Assembly: GCF_014836595.1 (NCBI RefSeq)
Contig: NZ_JACSQO010000008.1
Span: 128,019-192,018 of the forward strand
Source: Psychrobacillus faecigallinarum
Lineage (GTDB): Bacteria > Bacillota > Bacilli > Bacillales_A > Planococcaceae
Reading direction: 5' to 3'
Length of the DNA stretch: 64,000 nucleotides
Positions within the stretch are counted from its first letter, which is position 1. Each line of letters begins with the position of its first letter. The notes under the pieces are model-generated. The model was not told where the DNA came from. It made no database searches and saw nothing but the letters and a program-made list of their open reading frames with translations. The translations under genes and the position numbers were made by a program. Positions 41,644 through 50,017 of this stretch are shown one piece after another.

Positions 41644-42639
41644 ATGGAAGTTGTACAGCAAGGTACACAAATTAGATTTGATAATCATGTACATTTCCAC
41701 AAAATACAAGCGTGGATACAAGATAGCAGACCTTATGCGAACTTAGGGAAATGTGCTAACTACATACCAGCTTTAGAAAGAGCAAATCCTTCGCAGTTAG
41801 GTATTTGTATCATTGGTTCAGACGGTACGATGGTAAAGACAGGTGATTTTGATACCGCTTTTACCTTACAAAGTATATCGAAGGTAATTGGCTTTATAGC
41901 TGCATGTATAGATTATGGCATTTCATATGTGTTAGAAAGGGTGGACGTCGAACCAACCGGGGATGCTTTTAACTCGATTATTCGTCTAGAAGTTCATAAA
42001 CCTGGAAGACCTTTCAATCCGATGATAAATGCTGGAGCAATCACTGTTGCCTCATTATTAGGGAGAAGAAATTCAGTTGAAAAAGTGGAATCTATATGCC
42101 TCTTAATAGATAGAATGGTAGGAAGACACCCAATTATCAATGAAGAAGTATTTCAATCTGAGTGGCAAACGGCTCATCGAAATCGTGCTTTAGCTTATTA
42201 TCTAAAAGAAATGGGATTCTTAGATTGTTCTGTAGAAGAAGCAATAGAGGTATACTTAAAGCAATGTTCAATTGAAGTAACTACAGAAGATGTAGCCATG
42301 ATTGGCTTAGTCCTGGCAAATGACGGATATCATCCTATCCGTAAGGAGCAAATCTTCTCTAAGGAAGTGGCTAGGTTAACAAAAGCGTTGATGGTGACAT
42401 GTGGTATGTACAATGCTTCTGGTAAATTTGCTGCATCTGTAGGTATTCCTGCAAAAAGTGGAGTATCGGGCGGGATATTGGCAGTAATTCCTCCTCGAGC
42501 TAGATCCGATGATTCCCCATTTATGGATGGCTGTGGAATAGGGGTTTATGGTCCTGCCATTGACGAATTTGGAAATAGTGTTGCAGGTGTTATGCTGTTA
42601 CAGCAAATATCTAGAGAATGGGATTTTAATATTTTTTAA
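41644..42639 (+). CDS. glsA: Glutaminase
   Basis: A 331-aa serine-dependent glutaminase that converts glutamine to glutamate and ammonia. The active-site Ser-x-x-Lys is in FTLQSISKVIGF. Other conserved parts are RPFNPMINAGAITV, EDVAMIGLVLANDGYHPI and KSGVSGGILAVIPP, and the final GVYGPAIDEFGNSVAGVMLL. Length is normal and it appears intact. GGAAGAG lies 8 nt before the ATG. It is alone between two core-site repeats, with no regulator or transporter. Confidence 0.95.
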   Translation: MEVVQQGTQIRFDNHVHFHKIQAWIQDSRPYANLGKCANYIPALERANPSQLGICIIGSDGTMVKTGDFDTAFTLQSISKVIGFIAACIDYGISYVLERVDVEPTGDAFNSIIRLEVHKPGRPFNPMINAGAITVASLLGRRNSVEKVESICLLIDRMVGRHPIINEEVFQSEWQTAHRNRALAYYLKEMGFLDCSVEEAIEVYLKQCSIEVTTEDVAMIGLVLANDGYHPIRKEQIFSKEVARLTKALMVTCGMYNASGKFAASVGIPAKSGVSGGILAVIPPRARSDDSPFMDGCGIGVYGPAIDEFGNSVAGVMLLQQISREWDFNIF

Positions 42640-42708
42640 ATGTGGTGTCCTATCACAACATTGGAATAACAAATCCAAAAGAAAATGAGGCTAAGCGTTA
42701 ACTTATTC

Positions 42709-42735
42709 TTCAACTAACGGTGCAGTTTAGTTAGG
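42709..42735 (+). repeat. Core-site repeat
   Basis: TTCAACTAA, centre CGGTGCAGT, TTAGTTAGG. It lies 70 bp after the glutaminase stop. Confidence 0.8.
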
Positions 42736-42826
42736 ACTTCTGTAGATTGTAGAAGGCCTTCTAACTGGTTATAATACATAGCTAGCATATCAGCCCATCC
42801 TAACTGGATGGGCGTTTTTTTTACAT

Positions 42827-43507
42827 TTACTCCAACTGTTCCTTAATAACTTGATCGACCCCGAGCAAAATCAACTTCAAACCAAATTCAAATGCTCTGT
42901 CAGTCCCCATCAGCTCAAATAATCCGTTCTTGAACATCCTCCGAAACAGTCCCACATCCGTCTCATTCATAGAGTCTAAAAGGCAAATCATTTCTTCTCT
43001 TGGAAGCATTTCCTTGGCCTGAAGGATAGCGGAGACATTACGTTGATGTTGTTCATCATCTAGAACAAAGTAATAGACATAGTTAACGAGTGTAGTAACC
43101 ACTTGCATTTTCTGCACTTGCTCAAGCGGTGTTGATTCCACGCATAGCAGCATCCGGTTGGTGAATCGGATGATATCTGGTTCGTGGGGCAGTGTCATCA
43201 TCATAATCTGCGTAGAGCATGGATAGCGGCTGAGCACACTTTTTACCGTTACCGCAAGCTCAGTCAACTGTTCCTTCCAATCCCCTTCGGAGTGGAATTC
43301 CTCCAAAATTATTTTAGATACCTGGTTGGCTAGCCGCTGGTAGAGATTTTGTTTGCTCTTGAAGTACCAATACAAAGAGGGCGCCTGAATCCCAAGTCTG
43401 TGTGCCAATCGTCTCATAGTGAGTTTCTCGATACCCTCCTCTCCAAGAAGCTCCCATGAGGCTTCTAAAATCTTATCCTCCGAAATCTGAGGCTGCTGTT
43501 TTTTCAT
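42827..43507 (-). CDS. TetR-family regulator (TetR_C type)
   Basis: 226 aa. The DNA-binding part is EKLTMRRLAHRLGIQAPSLY, WYFKSKQNLYQRLA, as in class TetR tetracycline repressors, and the C-terminal domain is of the TetR_C type. The ATG at 43507 has GGAGG 6 nt upstream; the ATG at 43525 lies inside an operator copy. It is divergent from a MATE exporter and probably represses it through the CTAACACTG-type sites. Confidence 0.87.
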   Translation of the reverse strand: MKKQQPQISEDKILEASWELLGEEGIEKLTMRRLAHRLGIQAPSLYWYFKSKQNLYQRLANQVSKIILEEFHSEGDWKEQLTELAVTVKSVLSRYPCSTQIMMMTLPHEPDIIRFTNRMLLCVESTPLEQVQKMQVVTTLVNYVYYFVLDDEQHQRNVSAILQAKEMLPREEMICLLDSMNETDVGLFRRMFKNGLFELMGTDRAFEFGLKLILLGVDQVIKEQLE

Positions 43508-43522
43508 TGGTATCCTCCATTT

Positions 43523-43607
43523 CATCTAACACTGTAAGTTTATGCTTTACAGATTCATAAGTTAATGTTAACATCTAACACTGTAAGATTCAAACTAACA
43601 CCGTTAG
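43523..43607. promoter_or_regulatory. Three TetR operator copies
   Basis: CATCTAACACTGTAAG occurs twice exactly (43523-43538, 43572-43587), and CTAACACCGTTAG (43595-43607) is a palindromic version. They fill the interval between the regulator and the MATE gene. Confidence 0.75.
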
Positions 43608-43637
43608 ATAAATGTTTAAAAGAAAGAAGTGATCCAC

Positions 43638-44990
43638 TTGGATGCAGAAAACCTCTATTACTTTGAAAAAGCACCGGTCGCAAAGGCTGTAGCTCACTTT
43701 GCTGTACCGATGATGCTAGGCACATCAATGAGTGTCATTTATTCCATCTTGAATGCCTATTTCCTTGGTATGCTAAATGATACTGCCATGTTAACAGCAC
43801 TCGCATTAACCTTGCCGTTATTCGCGATCATTATGGCGCTAGGAAATTTGATTGGCATGGGGAGTGGTACACTCATCTCACGTTTGCTAGGAGAGAAAAA
43901 ATATGATGATGTAAAGCATGTGTCTTCATTCGCCTTTTACAGCAGCTTAGTTCTCGGTCTTGTCGCAATAGGTGTAAGCTTCCCATTGATTGAGCAAATC
44001 GTATATGGCCTTGGGGCAACGTCTGACTCCTTCGAATTTACAAAAGACTATGTCACAATTATGATCATAGGCTCTCCATTTGTCATATTGTTCTTCACAC
44101 TGGAGAATATCGTGCGCTCAGAAGGTGCGGCAATCACATCTATGATTGGTATGATTATCAGCGTTGTCGTGAATATTATTCTAGATGCACTATTCATTTT
44201 TGTCTTCCATTGGAGCGTAACTGGGGTTGCGACAGCTACGGTAACTTCAAACGTTGTTGCCAGTGCATTTTACGCTTTTCATATAAGATATAAAAGCAAA
44301 TTCCTAACCGTTTCAGCCAAATGGTTCAAGGCTACTAAAGAGATTCTGAGTAATGTATTTAAGATCGGATTTCCAATCTTTATTATGAGTATCTTTTTGG
44401 GTGCAATGTCGCTCATCTTAAACCACTTTCTTATAGAATATGGGGATCAGGCAGTAGCTGCTTACGGGATATCATCACGTTTATTGCAATTTCCTGAGTT
44501 TATCCTGATGGGCTTATGTGAGGGAGTAGTGCCGCTTATCGCCTTTTCTTTTACAGCGAATAAAATGCGCATGAAGCATACAATCGGATTTACAATTAAA
44601 ACAATTGTGGTGTTAGCCTTTGTATTCGGCGTTATCGTTTACCTGATATCTGATAACCTAATTAGTTTATTTACGAATGACCCACATTTAATTGAAGTAG
44701 GAAGTTACATTCTGCATGTAACGTTCTTATGCTTGTTTATTACCGGAATGACCACGTTGTTTACAGGTATATTTCAAGCAACAGCACAGGGAACTGTTGC
44801 GCTTATTATGTCAATTATTCAAGGAATTACACTAATTCCTATGTTGTTTATCGCCAATCATATGTACGGATTCCACGGAGTAATCTGGTCGCTTGTTATT
44901 GTAGATGCCGTCTCATTCCTAGTGGGTGCTATCATGCTGTATGTTTTACGGAACAAATTGCAGCCGAATTTAGATAGTTTAGTACAGTAG
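43638..44990 (+). CDS. MATE-family multidrug exporter
   Basis: About 450 aa with 12 spans in two homologous halves. Typical parts are FAVPMMLGTSMSVIYSILNA and GMGSGTLISRLLGEKKYDDV in the first half. SSRLLQFPEFILMGLCEGVV and GVIWSLVIVDAVSFLVGAIM lie in the second. It exports cationic drugs with Na+ or H+. The start is unclear: TTG at 43638 gives the usual (M)DAENLYYFEKAPV with GAAGTGAT upstream, while GTG at 43629 adds three residues. It is regulated by the divergent TetR protein. Confidence 0.9.
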   Translation: MDAENLYYFEKAPVAKAVAHFAVPMMLGTSMSVIYSILNAYFLGMLNDTAMLTALALTLPLFAIIMALGNLIGMGSGTLISRLLGEKKYDDVKHVSSFAFYSSLVLGLVAIGVSFPLIEQIVYGLGATSDSFEFTKDYVTIMIIGSPFVILFFTLENIVRSEGAAITSMIGMIISVVVNIILDALFIFVFHWSVTGVATATVTSNVVASAFYAFHIRYKSKFLTVSAKWFKATKEILSNVFKIGFPIFIMSIFLGAMSLILNHFLIEYGDQAVAAYGISSRLLQFPEFILMGLCEGVVPLIAFSFTANKMRMKHTIGFTIKTIVVLAFVFGVIVYLISDNLISLFTNDPHLIEVGSYILHVTFLCLFITGMTTLFTGIFQATAQGTVALIMSIIQGITLIPMLFIANHMYGFHGVIWSLVIVDAVSFLVGAIMLYVLRNKLQPNLDSLVQ

Positions 44991-45009
44991 AAAGATAAAA
45001 CTTAGCTTC

Positions 45010-45537
45010 TTGCTCTATAAAACATATTTGTTTTACGTTCCGGAGAAGGCAGGTTCGATACGTCATAAAGACTCGGTTGGGCAAGTAGGAGAAGTATCTG
45101 CCAGTAATATTATGAGGATGAACGCAGTTAAAAGCTTTTATCATAAAGAAACGTCAGAGGCAAGAGAAGCACTACAAATTTTAATCCGTCCAGAACAAGA
45201 GGATTTGGATAGTGGCATACAGTTTTTTTTGCGAGATGTGGAGCTATTAGAAGGCTGGCAACTACTCGGTGTACCGAAAGAAATGGATGCACCACTTGTC
45301 ATTCGCAATCAAGTAGCGATTAATGACGCCAAATTCTTTGCAGGGGAATTGTGACAACTACCAAAGCATCATGGCTTTACACCGTGCCTCTATGTGATGG
45401 ATAGGGAACTTCAAGTGAACTAAACCATTTTATCTAAAGGTGATACGATAGCAGGATTTGAACTGTATGACGATACGATAAAAACAAGTACAAATACAAC
45501 GATTGTACTGTTCTTAGCAAATGAGCAAGTTAAATAG
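45010..45537 (+). pseudogene. Unknown gene broken by two in-frame stops
   Basis: One frame runs from a TTG at 45010 to TAG at 45535-45537 and is interrupted only by TGA (45352-45354) and TAA (45421-45423). Pieces are VPEKAGSIRHKDSVGQVGEV, LEGWQLLGVPKEMDAPLVIR, HHGFTPCLYVMDRELQV and TIAGFELYDDTIKTSTNTTI. Codon use stays protein-like across both stops, so this was a gene of about 175 codons. I do not recognise the product. No ribosome binding site is visible, so the true 5' end may also be lost. Confidence 0.6.
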
Positions 45538-45555
45538 AATGGAGTAGATGAACGA

Positions 45556-45945
45556 ATGAATAAACTTTATACAATTGTCCGATTTCTGTTAGGTTTCATG
45601 ATGATTGGTTCAGGTATCTTTATGTTCGTAGCAGGGGGATTTACAACTGAATACGAAAACGAAACAGCACAGCTTTATATGAATGCCATGGAGGAAACAG
45701 GTTTCTTTATACCGATGCTAGCAATTGTAAAAATTATTTGTGGGTTATCATTTGTAACAAAACGCTTTATGCCATTGGCGTTACTGATTTTTATGTCACT
45801 TGCAGTAAATATGGTTGTATTCCACATTTTCTTAGAGCCATTCACAGGCTTCCCAGCATACTTTATTTTCATTATGACGGTGTTCTTAATGGTGAGGAAT
45901 TTTCCAGACTACCGAAATTTATTACAAGCAAAAGCGATTGTTTAA
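45556..45945 (+). CDS. DoxX-like small membrane protein
   Basis: 129 aa with four spans (RFLLGFMMIGSGIFMFVAGG, FFIPMLAIVKIICGLSFV, PLALLIFMSLAVNMVVFHIF, FPAYFIFIMTVFLMVRNFPDY), the DoxX/DoxD topology. GGAG lies 11 nt before the ATG. DoxX relatives are linked to thiol stress or respiration, but a role here cannot be fixed. It is 18 nt after the pseudogene. Confidence 0.75.
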   Translation: MNKLYTIVRFLLGFMMIGSGIFMFVAGGFTTEYENETAQLYMNAMEETGFFIPMLAIVKIICGLSFVTKRFMPLALLIFMSLAVNMVVFHIFLEPFTGFPAYFIFIMTVFLMVRNFPDYRNLLQAKAIV

Positions 45946-46105
45946 TGGTTGATAGAAGTATGTGGTAATAGCATTTCATAACTCAAACAGGTAGGTCAGT
46001 CTCTAAGGATACCGACATACCTGTTTTTAATGTTTGATTGGCGATATGCTTCTTAGCCGAAGTCGGTACGGATGTCGAGAAGCAATTCCCCAGTTCGGCG
46101 CTTTA

Positions 46106-46230
46106 GAGTTACCAACTATGTTGTAACTTTACATTATAGTTGGTAATTTAACATTAAAAGCAGGTAACTGATATTTTAAACGAACGTTAAAATCACCTCT
46201 CTAGTTTAATGAGAGGTGATTTTTTGTTGG
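46106..46230 (+). repeat. Composite hairpin element, copy B with terminator
   Basis: GAGTTACCAACTATG and CATTATAGTTGGTAA form a hairpin, then GTAACTGATATTTTAAA, then AATCACCTCTC/GAGAGGTGATT (46191-46221) with six T. It matches copy A at 35688-35788 in order and sequence but in opposite orientation. It probably terminates the DoxX transcript. Confidence 0.75.
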
Positions 46231-46271
46231 GTACCTATGTTAAAATAGCTATAAATTGTGAAGGGTTTCAC

Positions 46272-46302
46272 TTAAACTAATGGTGCAGCATTCCTGTTTG
46301 AA
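46272..46302 (+). repeat. Core-site repeat (long right side)
   Basis: TTAAACTAA, centre TGGTGCAG, then CATTCCTGTTTGAA. The right arm is displaced. Confidence 0.6.
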
Positions 46303-46598
46303 ACTTATTCGAGGTCTTGCAGAAAAAAGAGTCCTCTAGTATGATGCTGAGTGTCAACGCACATTGACCCATCATCTACAAGGAAGTTTTCAGCCGGGGG
46401 GATTTATACTTTACACCATTGACTTACTTAGGATGTTACATAAGTTTCCTCATGTTCTAACATAAGAACTGCAACTTCAGAAGTTCGTCAGTTCCGTTAA
46501 GTAAGAACTATTGAACGTTGTTCTAGGACTGTCATCCGAAATACGTTCGCAAATCTAAATTTTTCTATTTTTGTATTCCTTATTTCTCTTTGTTTCAT

Positions 46599-47330
46599 TT
46601 ACATTGAAGGTTTAATTACCAGCTCACTTACATCGACCTGAACAGGCTGTTCAAGAGCATAGACGATCGCACGGGCAATAGCAGTAGTTGGCAGAGCGTT
46701 ACGTCGGTATTCCTTCATGAATTCTCTAGCCTGGTTGTCGGTAATGCTATCAGCTAGTTCTGATTCCGTTACTCCTGGCGATACAAGGGTCACACGGATC
46801 CCTTGACCCACAGTCTCTTGCCGCAAACCGTCCGTTATTGCACGTACGGCATATTTGGTCGCGCAGTAGACAGTTGCTGTCGGGGTCACTTCGTACGCGC
46901 CGATGGATGCGATGTTGATAAAATGTCCAAAACCTTGTTTTTTCATGACCGGAAGACCTGTGGCAATGCCATGAAGCACCCCGCGAATGTTGACATCAAT
47001 CATCCGGTTCCATTCTTCAATTTTTAATGCTTCCAGCGAAGAGAGCGGCATCACGCCTGCGTTGTTAATAATAGCGTCAACTCTTCCAAAACGACTCTGG
47101 GCTGCACCGATAATCGCCTGCATCTGTTCTAGTTTTGTCACATCGAGCTGTTGAATGAGTACGGAACCTCCATCCCCTTGAATGTCAGATGCCAATGACT
47201 CTAGTCTTTCCATACGTCTTGCCCCGATTACAACATGTGCGCCCAGGCTTGCGAGCAGTCGGGCTGTTGTTTCACCAATTCCGCTGCTTGCCCCTGTAAT
47301 CACAACCACTTTCCCATTAAGTTCGGACAC
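46599..47330 (-). CDS. Short-chain dehydrogenase/reductase (YdfG-like)
   Basis: A 243-aa classical SDR. TGASSGIGETTARLL binds the cofactor, and Arg residues after beta-2 (GARRMERLE) suggest NADP. AIINNAGVM is the structural motif. Ser in NIASIGAY and the Tyr-x-x-x-Lys in VYCATKYAVRA are catalytic. The C-terminus VDVSELVIKPS is typical of SDRs that reduce 3-hydroxy acids or ketones. The start is GTG overlapping the TAG of the upstream gene by one base, so translation is coupled. AraC-controlled SDR genes like this are often stress reductases. Confidence 0.88.
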   Translation of the reverse strand: MSELNGKVVVITGASSGIGETTARLLASLGAHVVIGARRMERLESLASDIQGDGGSVLIQQLDVTKLEQMQAIIGAAQSRFGRVDAIINNAGVMPLSSLEALKIEEWNRMIDVNIRGVLHGIATGLPVMKKQGFGHFINIASIGAYEVTPTATVYCATKYAVRAITDGLRQETVGQGIRVTLVSPGVTESELADSITDNQAREFMKEYRRNALPTTAIARAIVYALEQPVQVDVSELVIKPSM

Positions 47331-47599
47331 TATTCCTTGCTCCCTTCCTCCAGATATAGCACCATACCTGCATGATAAAGTACCCCGTTGATAAAATCAC
47401 CATTGGCAGTAAAGCCTGTATCATCGACATATTCAATATGATTCTCTGTGACGATATAGTTTCCTTGATATGCGCTTTCACGGTTGCCGCGGGCTTCATC
47501 GTATCGGCCATTTGAAAGTAGTTCGTGCCGAATATAGCCGTCCGTGGTTACCCACATTCCCACATAGGGATGAGAATTATTTATAAGTTCTTTTTCCAT
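47330..47599 (-). CDS. Atu4866-family small protein
   Basis: 89 aa, nearly all one domain: YVGMWVTTDGYIRHELLSNG, RYDEARGNRESAYQGNYIVT, YVDDTGFTANGDF and GVLYHAGMVLYLEE. This matches the Atu4866 family, beta-barrel proteins of unknown function often beside SDR or AraC genes. GAGGAG lies 8 nt before the ATG. It is the first gene of the pair with the SDR. Confidence 0.8.
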   Translation of the reverse strand: MEKELINNSHPYVGMWVTTDGYIRHELLSNGRYDEARGNRESAYQGNYIVTENHIEYVDDTGFTANGDFINGVLYHAGMVLYLEEGSKE

Positions 47600-47836
47600 G
47601 TATATTCTCCTCTCATGTTTACAAGATGGATGGCACTCAAATTTTGGTAGAAAGTGATTTTAAAACAGAAATTTGAACACCCATACCTAATTGAAGTATC
47701 TGACCATAAACTCATTATGAACTTGTAAACCAAAAAGGGGGTAGTCGGAAAATATACAATTCTTGCCTAATACTCCAATAAATTATAGTATAATGGCAAG
47801 ATATCCATATATGAAACTGGAGAGGAGGAATGTTTC

Positions 47837-48718
47837 ATGGAGCAAATTAAGGAATTAGCGGAGTTAATTGAGAGAAATGTAGCGGTGGATGGAACGCATG
47901 ATACGTCTATATCCGGATTGCGATTTGTTCGTACCACCCAGATTTCTGAACCCGTTTACTCTGTTTATGAACCTTCCCTATGTGTTGTGGCCCAGGGATC
48001 AAAATTAGTCATGCTTGGGGAAGAAAGCTATCAGTACGACTCTGCCAGTTATCTGACTGCTTCCGTCCATTTGCCAATTACAGGACAAATCATAAAGGCT
48101 TCTCCTAATAACCCTTATTTATGCGTTCAATTGCAGCTTGATATGAACCAGATTTTCGAAATCGTTCAGTCAACGAATCAAGTAATTTCAAATGACTCCC
48201 CGGGACGAGGTCTGGTAATCAGCCAAATAAATGACTCTCTCCTTGAAGCGGTAATACGACTTATTAGGCTACTGGAGACTCCACAGGATATACCAATCCT
48301 TGCCGATGGTATCAAACGTGAAATCATTTACCGGATTCTACAGAATGACCGGAATGATTCCATGAAGTATTTTGCACTTATAGGGAGTCAGGCACAACGG
48401 ATTGCAAAGGTGATCGGGGTGTTAAACCGTGAATTTGCACAGCCCTTATTGGTAAACAGATTAGCGAAAGAAGCCAGAATGAGCTCTTCATCCTTGTACA
48501 GCCATTTTAAGGAAGTCACGGGTATGAGCCCAATCCAGTTTCAGAAACAGCTTCGGTTGCAGGAAGCACGCCGATTGCTTTTAACGGAAAATCTGGAAGC
48601 TGCTGAGGCAGCGTTTCAGGTAGGTTATGAAAGCCCCTCTCATTTTAGCCGGGAATACAGCCGTAAATTTGGTCTGTCCCCATTGAAAGATGTACGACGA
48701 CTGCGGGAAATGTTGTAA
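47837..48718 (+). CDS. AraC-family transcription regulator
   Basis: 293 aa. The N-terminal AraC_N cupin domain is EPVYSVYEPSLCVVAQGSKL, with YDSASYLTASVHLPITGQI. The C-terminal double helix-turn-helix reads LLVNRLAKEARMSSSSLYSH, FKEVTGMSPIQFQKQLRLQE and VGYESPSHFSREYSRKFGLS. It is divergent from the Atu4866-SDR pair and probably activates it. GAGGAGG is 8 nt before the ATG. Confidence 0.9.
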   Translation: MEQIKELAELIERNVAVDGTHDTSISGLRFVRTTQISEPVYSVYEPSLCVVAQGSKLVMLGEESYQYDSASYLTASVHLPITGQIIKASPNNPYLCVQLQLDMNQIFEIVQSTNQVISNDSPGRGLVISQINDSLLEAVIRLIRLLETPQDIPILADGIKREIIYRILQNDRNDSMKYFALIGSQAQRIAKVIGVLNREFAQPLLVNRLAKEARMSSSSLYSHFKEVTGMSPIQFQKQLRLQEARRLLLTENLEAAEAAFQVGYESPSHFSREYSRKFGLSPLKDVRRLREML

Positions 48719-48907
48719 TAAAAGAAGCATACGTTTATCGAGACTTAAGGGGTTATTCTATGTAAGTGGAAGGGCATAGGAATAGTGAATCCAATGAGCT
48801 AAAAAGAAAACTATTTTAAATATAAAAAAAGTGCTTGGATACCTATTTAGAGACCTAGGAAAATGATATACCATATTCAATCTTTTGAAATTTCTCGGCC
48901 TTCTCCG

Positions 48908-48930
48908 TTGAATGGTGCTTTCTTCCTGAA
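48908..48930 (+). repeat. Core-site repeat (decayed)
   Basis: TTGAA, centre TGGTGCT, TTCTTCCTGAA. The arms are shortened. Confidence 0.45.
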
Positions 48931-48947
48931 GGAGTAAAGCTTTTTTA

Positions 48948-48970
48948 TTGAACTAATGCTGCAGGAGTGC
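48948..48970 (+). repeat. Core-site half copy
   Basis: TTGAACTAA and centre TGCTGCAGG are present; no right arm is seen. Confidence 0.45.
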
Positions 48971-49008
48971 CGCTGAGCCTAGGTCGTATCATAGAGTGGG
49001 GGGGATGC

Positions 49009-49030
49009 CCGCAATGGGTGCTTTAGTCAA
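49009..49030 (+). repeat. Core-site repeat beside the recombinase gene
   Basis: CCGCAAT, centre GGGTGCT, TTAGTCAA, followed at once by a 10-bp hairpin (GAGCAACGTC/GACGTTGCTC, 49034-49059). It lies just past the 3' end of the recombinase gene. Confidence 0.65.
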
Positions 49031-49033
49031 TTA

Positions 49034-49064
49034 GAGCAACGTCCTTTAAGACGTTGCTCCTTTT
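49034..49064. terminator. Hairpin at the 3' end of the recombinase gene
   Basis: GAGCAACGTC/GACGTTGCTC with a 6-nt loop; the T run (CTTTT) is on the plus-strand side, so termination of the minus-strand recombinase gene is less certain. Confidence 0.55.
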
Positions 49065-49068
49065 GCAT

Positions 49069-49908
49069 TTAAAAGTACTTCTGATAATACTCTTTTCTTA
49101 ACCTTCCGCTTAGCTGAGCATAGATTTTGGTGGTTTCACTCTTCTCATGCCCCATAAGACTTTGTATGACTTCAATAGGAGCTCCATTATTCATCAAATG
49201 AGTTGCGTAGCTGTGCCTAAGTTGGTGTGGATGAATTTCTTTATTAATTTCCGCACGATTGGAGATCCGCTTGATGATATATCTCATTTGGGAGACACTC
49301 ATTTTATGTGGCTGTCTTGCTGTAACAAAGATGGCTGGATTGTGGTCATTCCGACTTTCTAAATAACGTTTAAGCCATATGTCACAACGTGTATTAAAAT
49401 ATACCTCCCTTTCCTTATCACCTTTACCTCGAACGATCGCCGATTGATTGGACCAATTAATATGGTTCTTTTCTAACGAAACTATTTCTCCAATTCTACA
49501 ACCGGTAGAAAACATGAATTCAAAAATAGCTTTTTCCATTGGGGAATGACAGGATTCACGAAGGTGTTCGATTTCCCGTTCTGTTAAATACTTAGGTATC
49601 CGCTTCCCTACTTTGGGTTCTTTAATTTTGGAAGTTGGATTCTTACTAAGGTATCCTTCTTCATGAGACCAACGAAAAAATGATTTCATAAAGCGAATAC
49701 GATGTGCAAGACTGGCTGGTTTTAAATGCTTACCGGATACAGCCAGATACTCCTTTAGTTGATTTGTATCCAGCAATGCCATCTCTACATCTTTAAAATA
49801 ACCAATTAGTAGCAAAGACTGTAACTGGTAGGCCTTCAACGTTTGTGGCGAGAAGCCCTCTATTCGCTTATCTGCTTCAAACGAAGCCCATGCTTTTGAC
49901 AGTAACAA
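49069..49908 (-). CDS. Tyrosine recombinase (XerC/XerD-like integrase)
   Basis: A 279-aa site-specific recombinase. The N-terminal SAM-like core-binding domain spans residues 5-85 (FSPQTLKAYQLQSLLL). The catalytic domain has all expected residues: Arg in TGCRIGEIVSL, Lys in VRGKGDKEREV, His-x-x-Arg in HPHQLRHSYATHL, His in LMGHEKSETTKIYA and the Tyr nucleophile in the same segment (KIYAQLS). Length is about 20 residues below XerC/D and there is no extra integron-type insertion before the nucleophile. The start is TTG with AGGGGG 7 nt upstream. Core-site repeats flank it on both sides (49009 and 49982), making it the candidate enzyme for the repeats. Confidence 0.93.
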   Translation of the reverse strand: MLLSKAWASFEADKRIEGFSPQTLKAYQLQSLLLIGYFKDVEMALLDTNQLKEYLAVSGKHLKPASLAHRIRFMKSFFRWSHEEGYLSKNPTSKIKEPKVGKRIPKYLTEREIEHLRESCHSPMEKAIFEFMFSTGCRIGEIVSLEKNHINWSNQSAIVRGKGDKEREVYFNTRCDIWLKRYLESRNDHNPAIFVTARQPHKMSVSQMRYIIKRISNRAEINKEIHPHQLRHSYATHLMNNGAPIEVIQSLMGHEKSETTKIYAQLSGRLRKEYYQKYF

Positions 49909-49981
49909 TTTTATTCCCCCTAAAATAGTAATATTAAAAGGATTATTGCCAACTTAATAGAATTATAGACATATGGCGTAT

Positions 49982-50008
49982 TTTGACTAACGGTGCAGGT
50001 TAGTTTAA
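49982..50008 (+). repeat. Core-site repeat
   Basis: TTTGACTAA, centre CGGTGCAGG, TTAGTTTAA. It lies between the recombinase start and the lipoprotein gene. Confidence 0.8.
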
Positions 50009-50017
50009 CAACGGCAA

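Larger units (their letters stand above)
45946..46598. other. 653-bp gene-free interval
   Basis: It contains copy B of the hairpin element (46106-46230) and a core-site repeat (46272-46302). The rest up to the SDR stop shows no gene. Confidence 0.55.
48719..49008. other. Non-coding interval with two partial core sites
   Basis: TTGAA-TGGTGCT-TTCTTCCTGAA at 48908-48930 and TTGAACTAA-TGCTGCAGG at 48948-48965 are decayed copies of the core-site repeat. No gene is seen. Confidence 0.5.
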
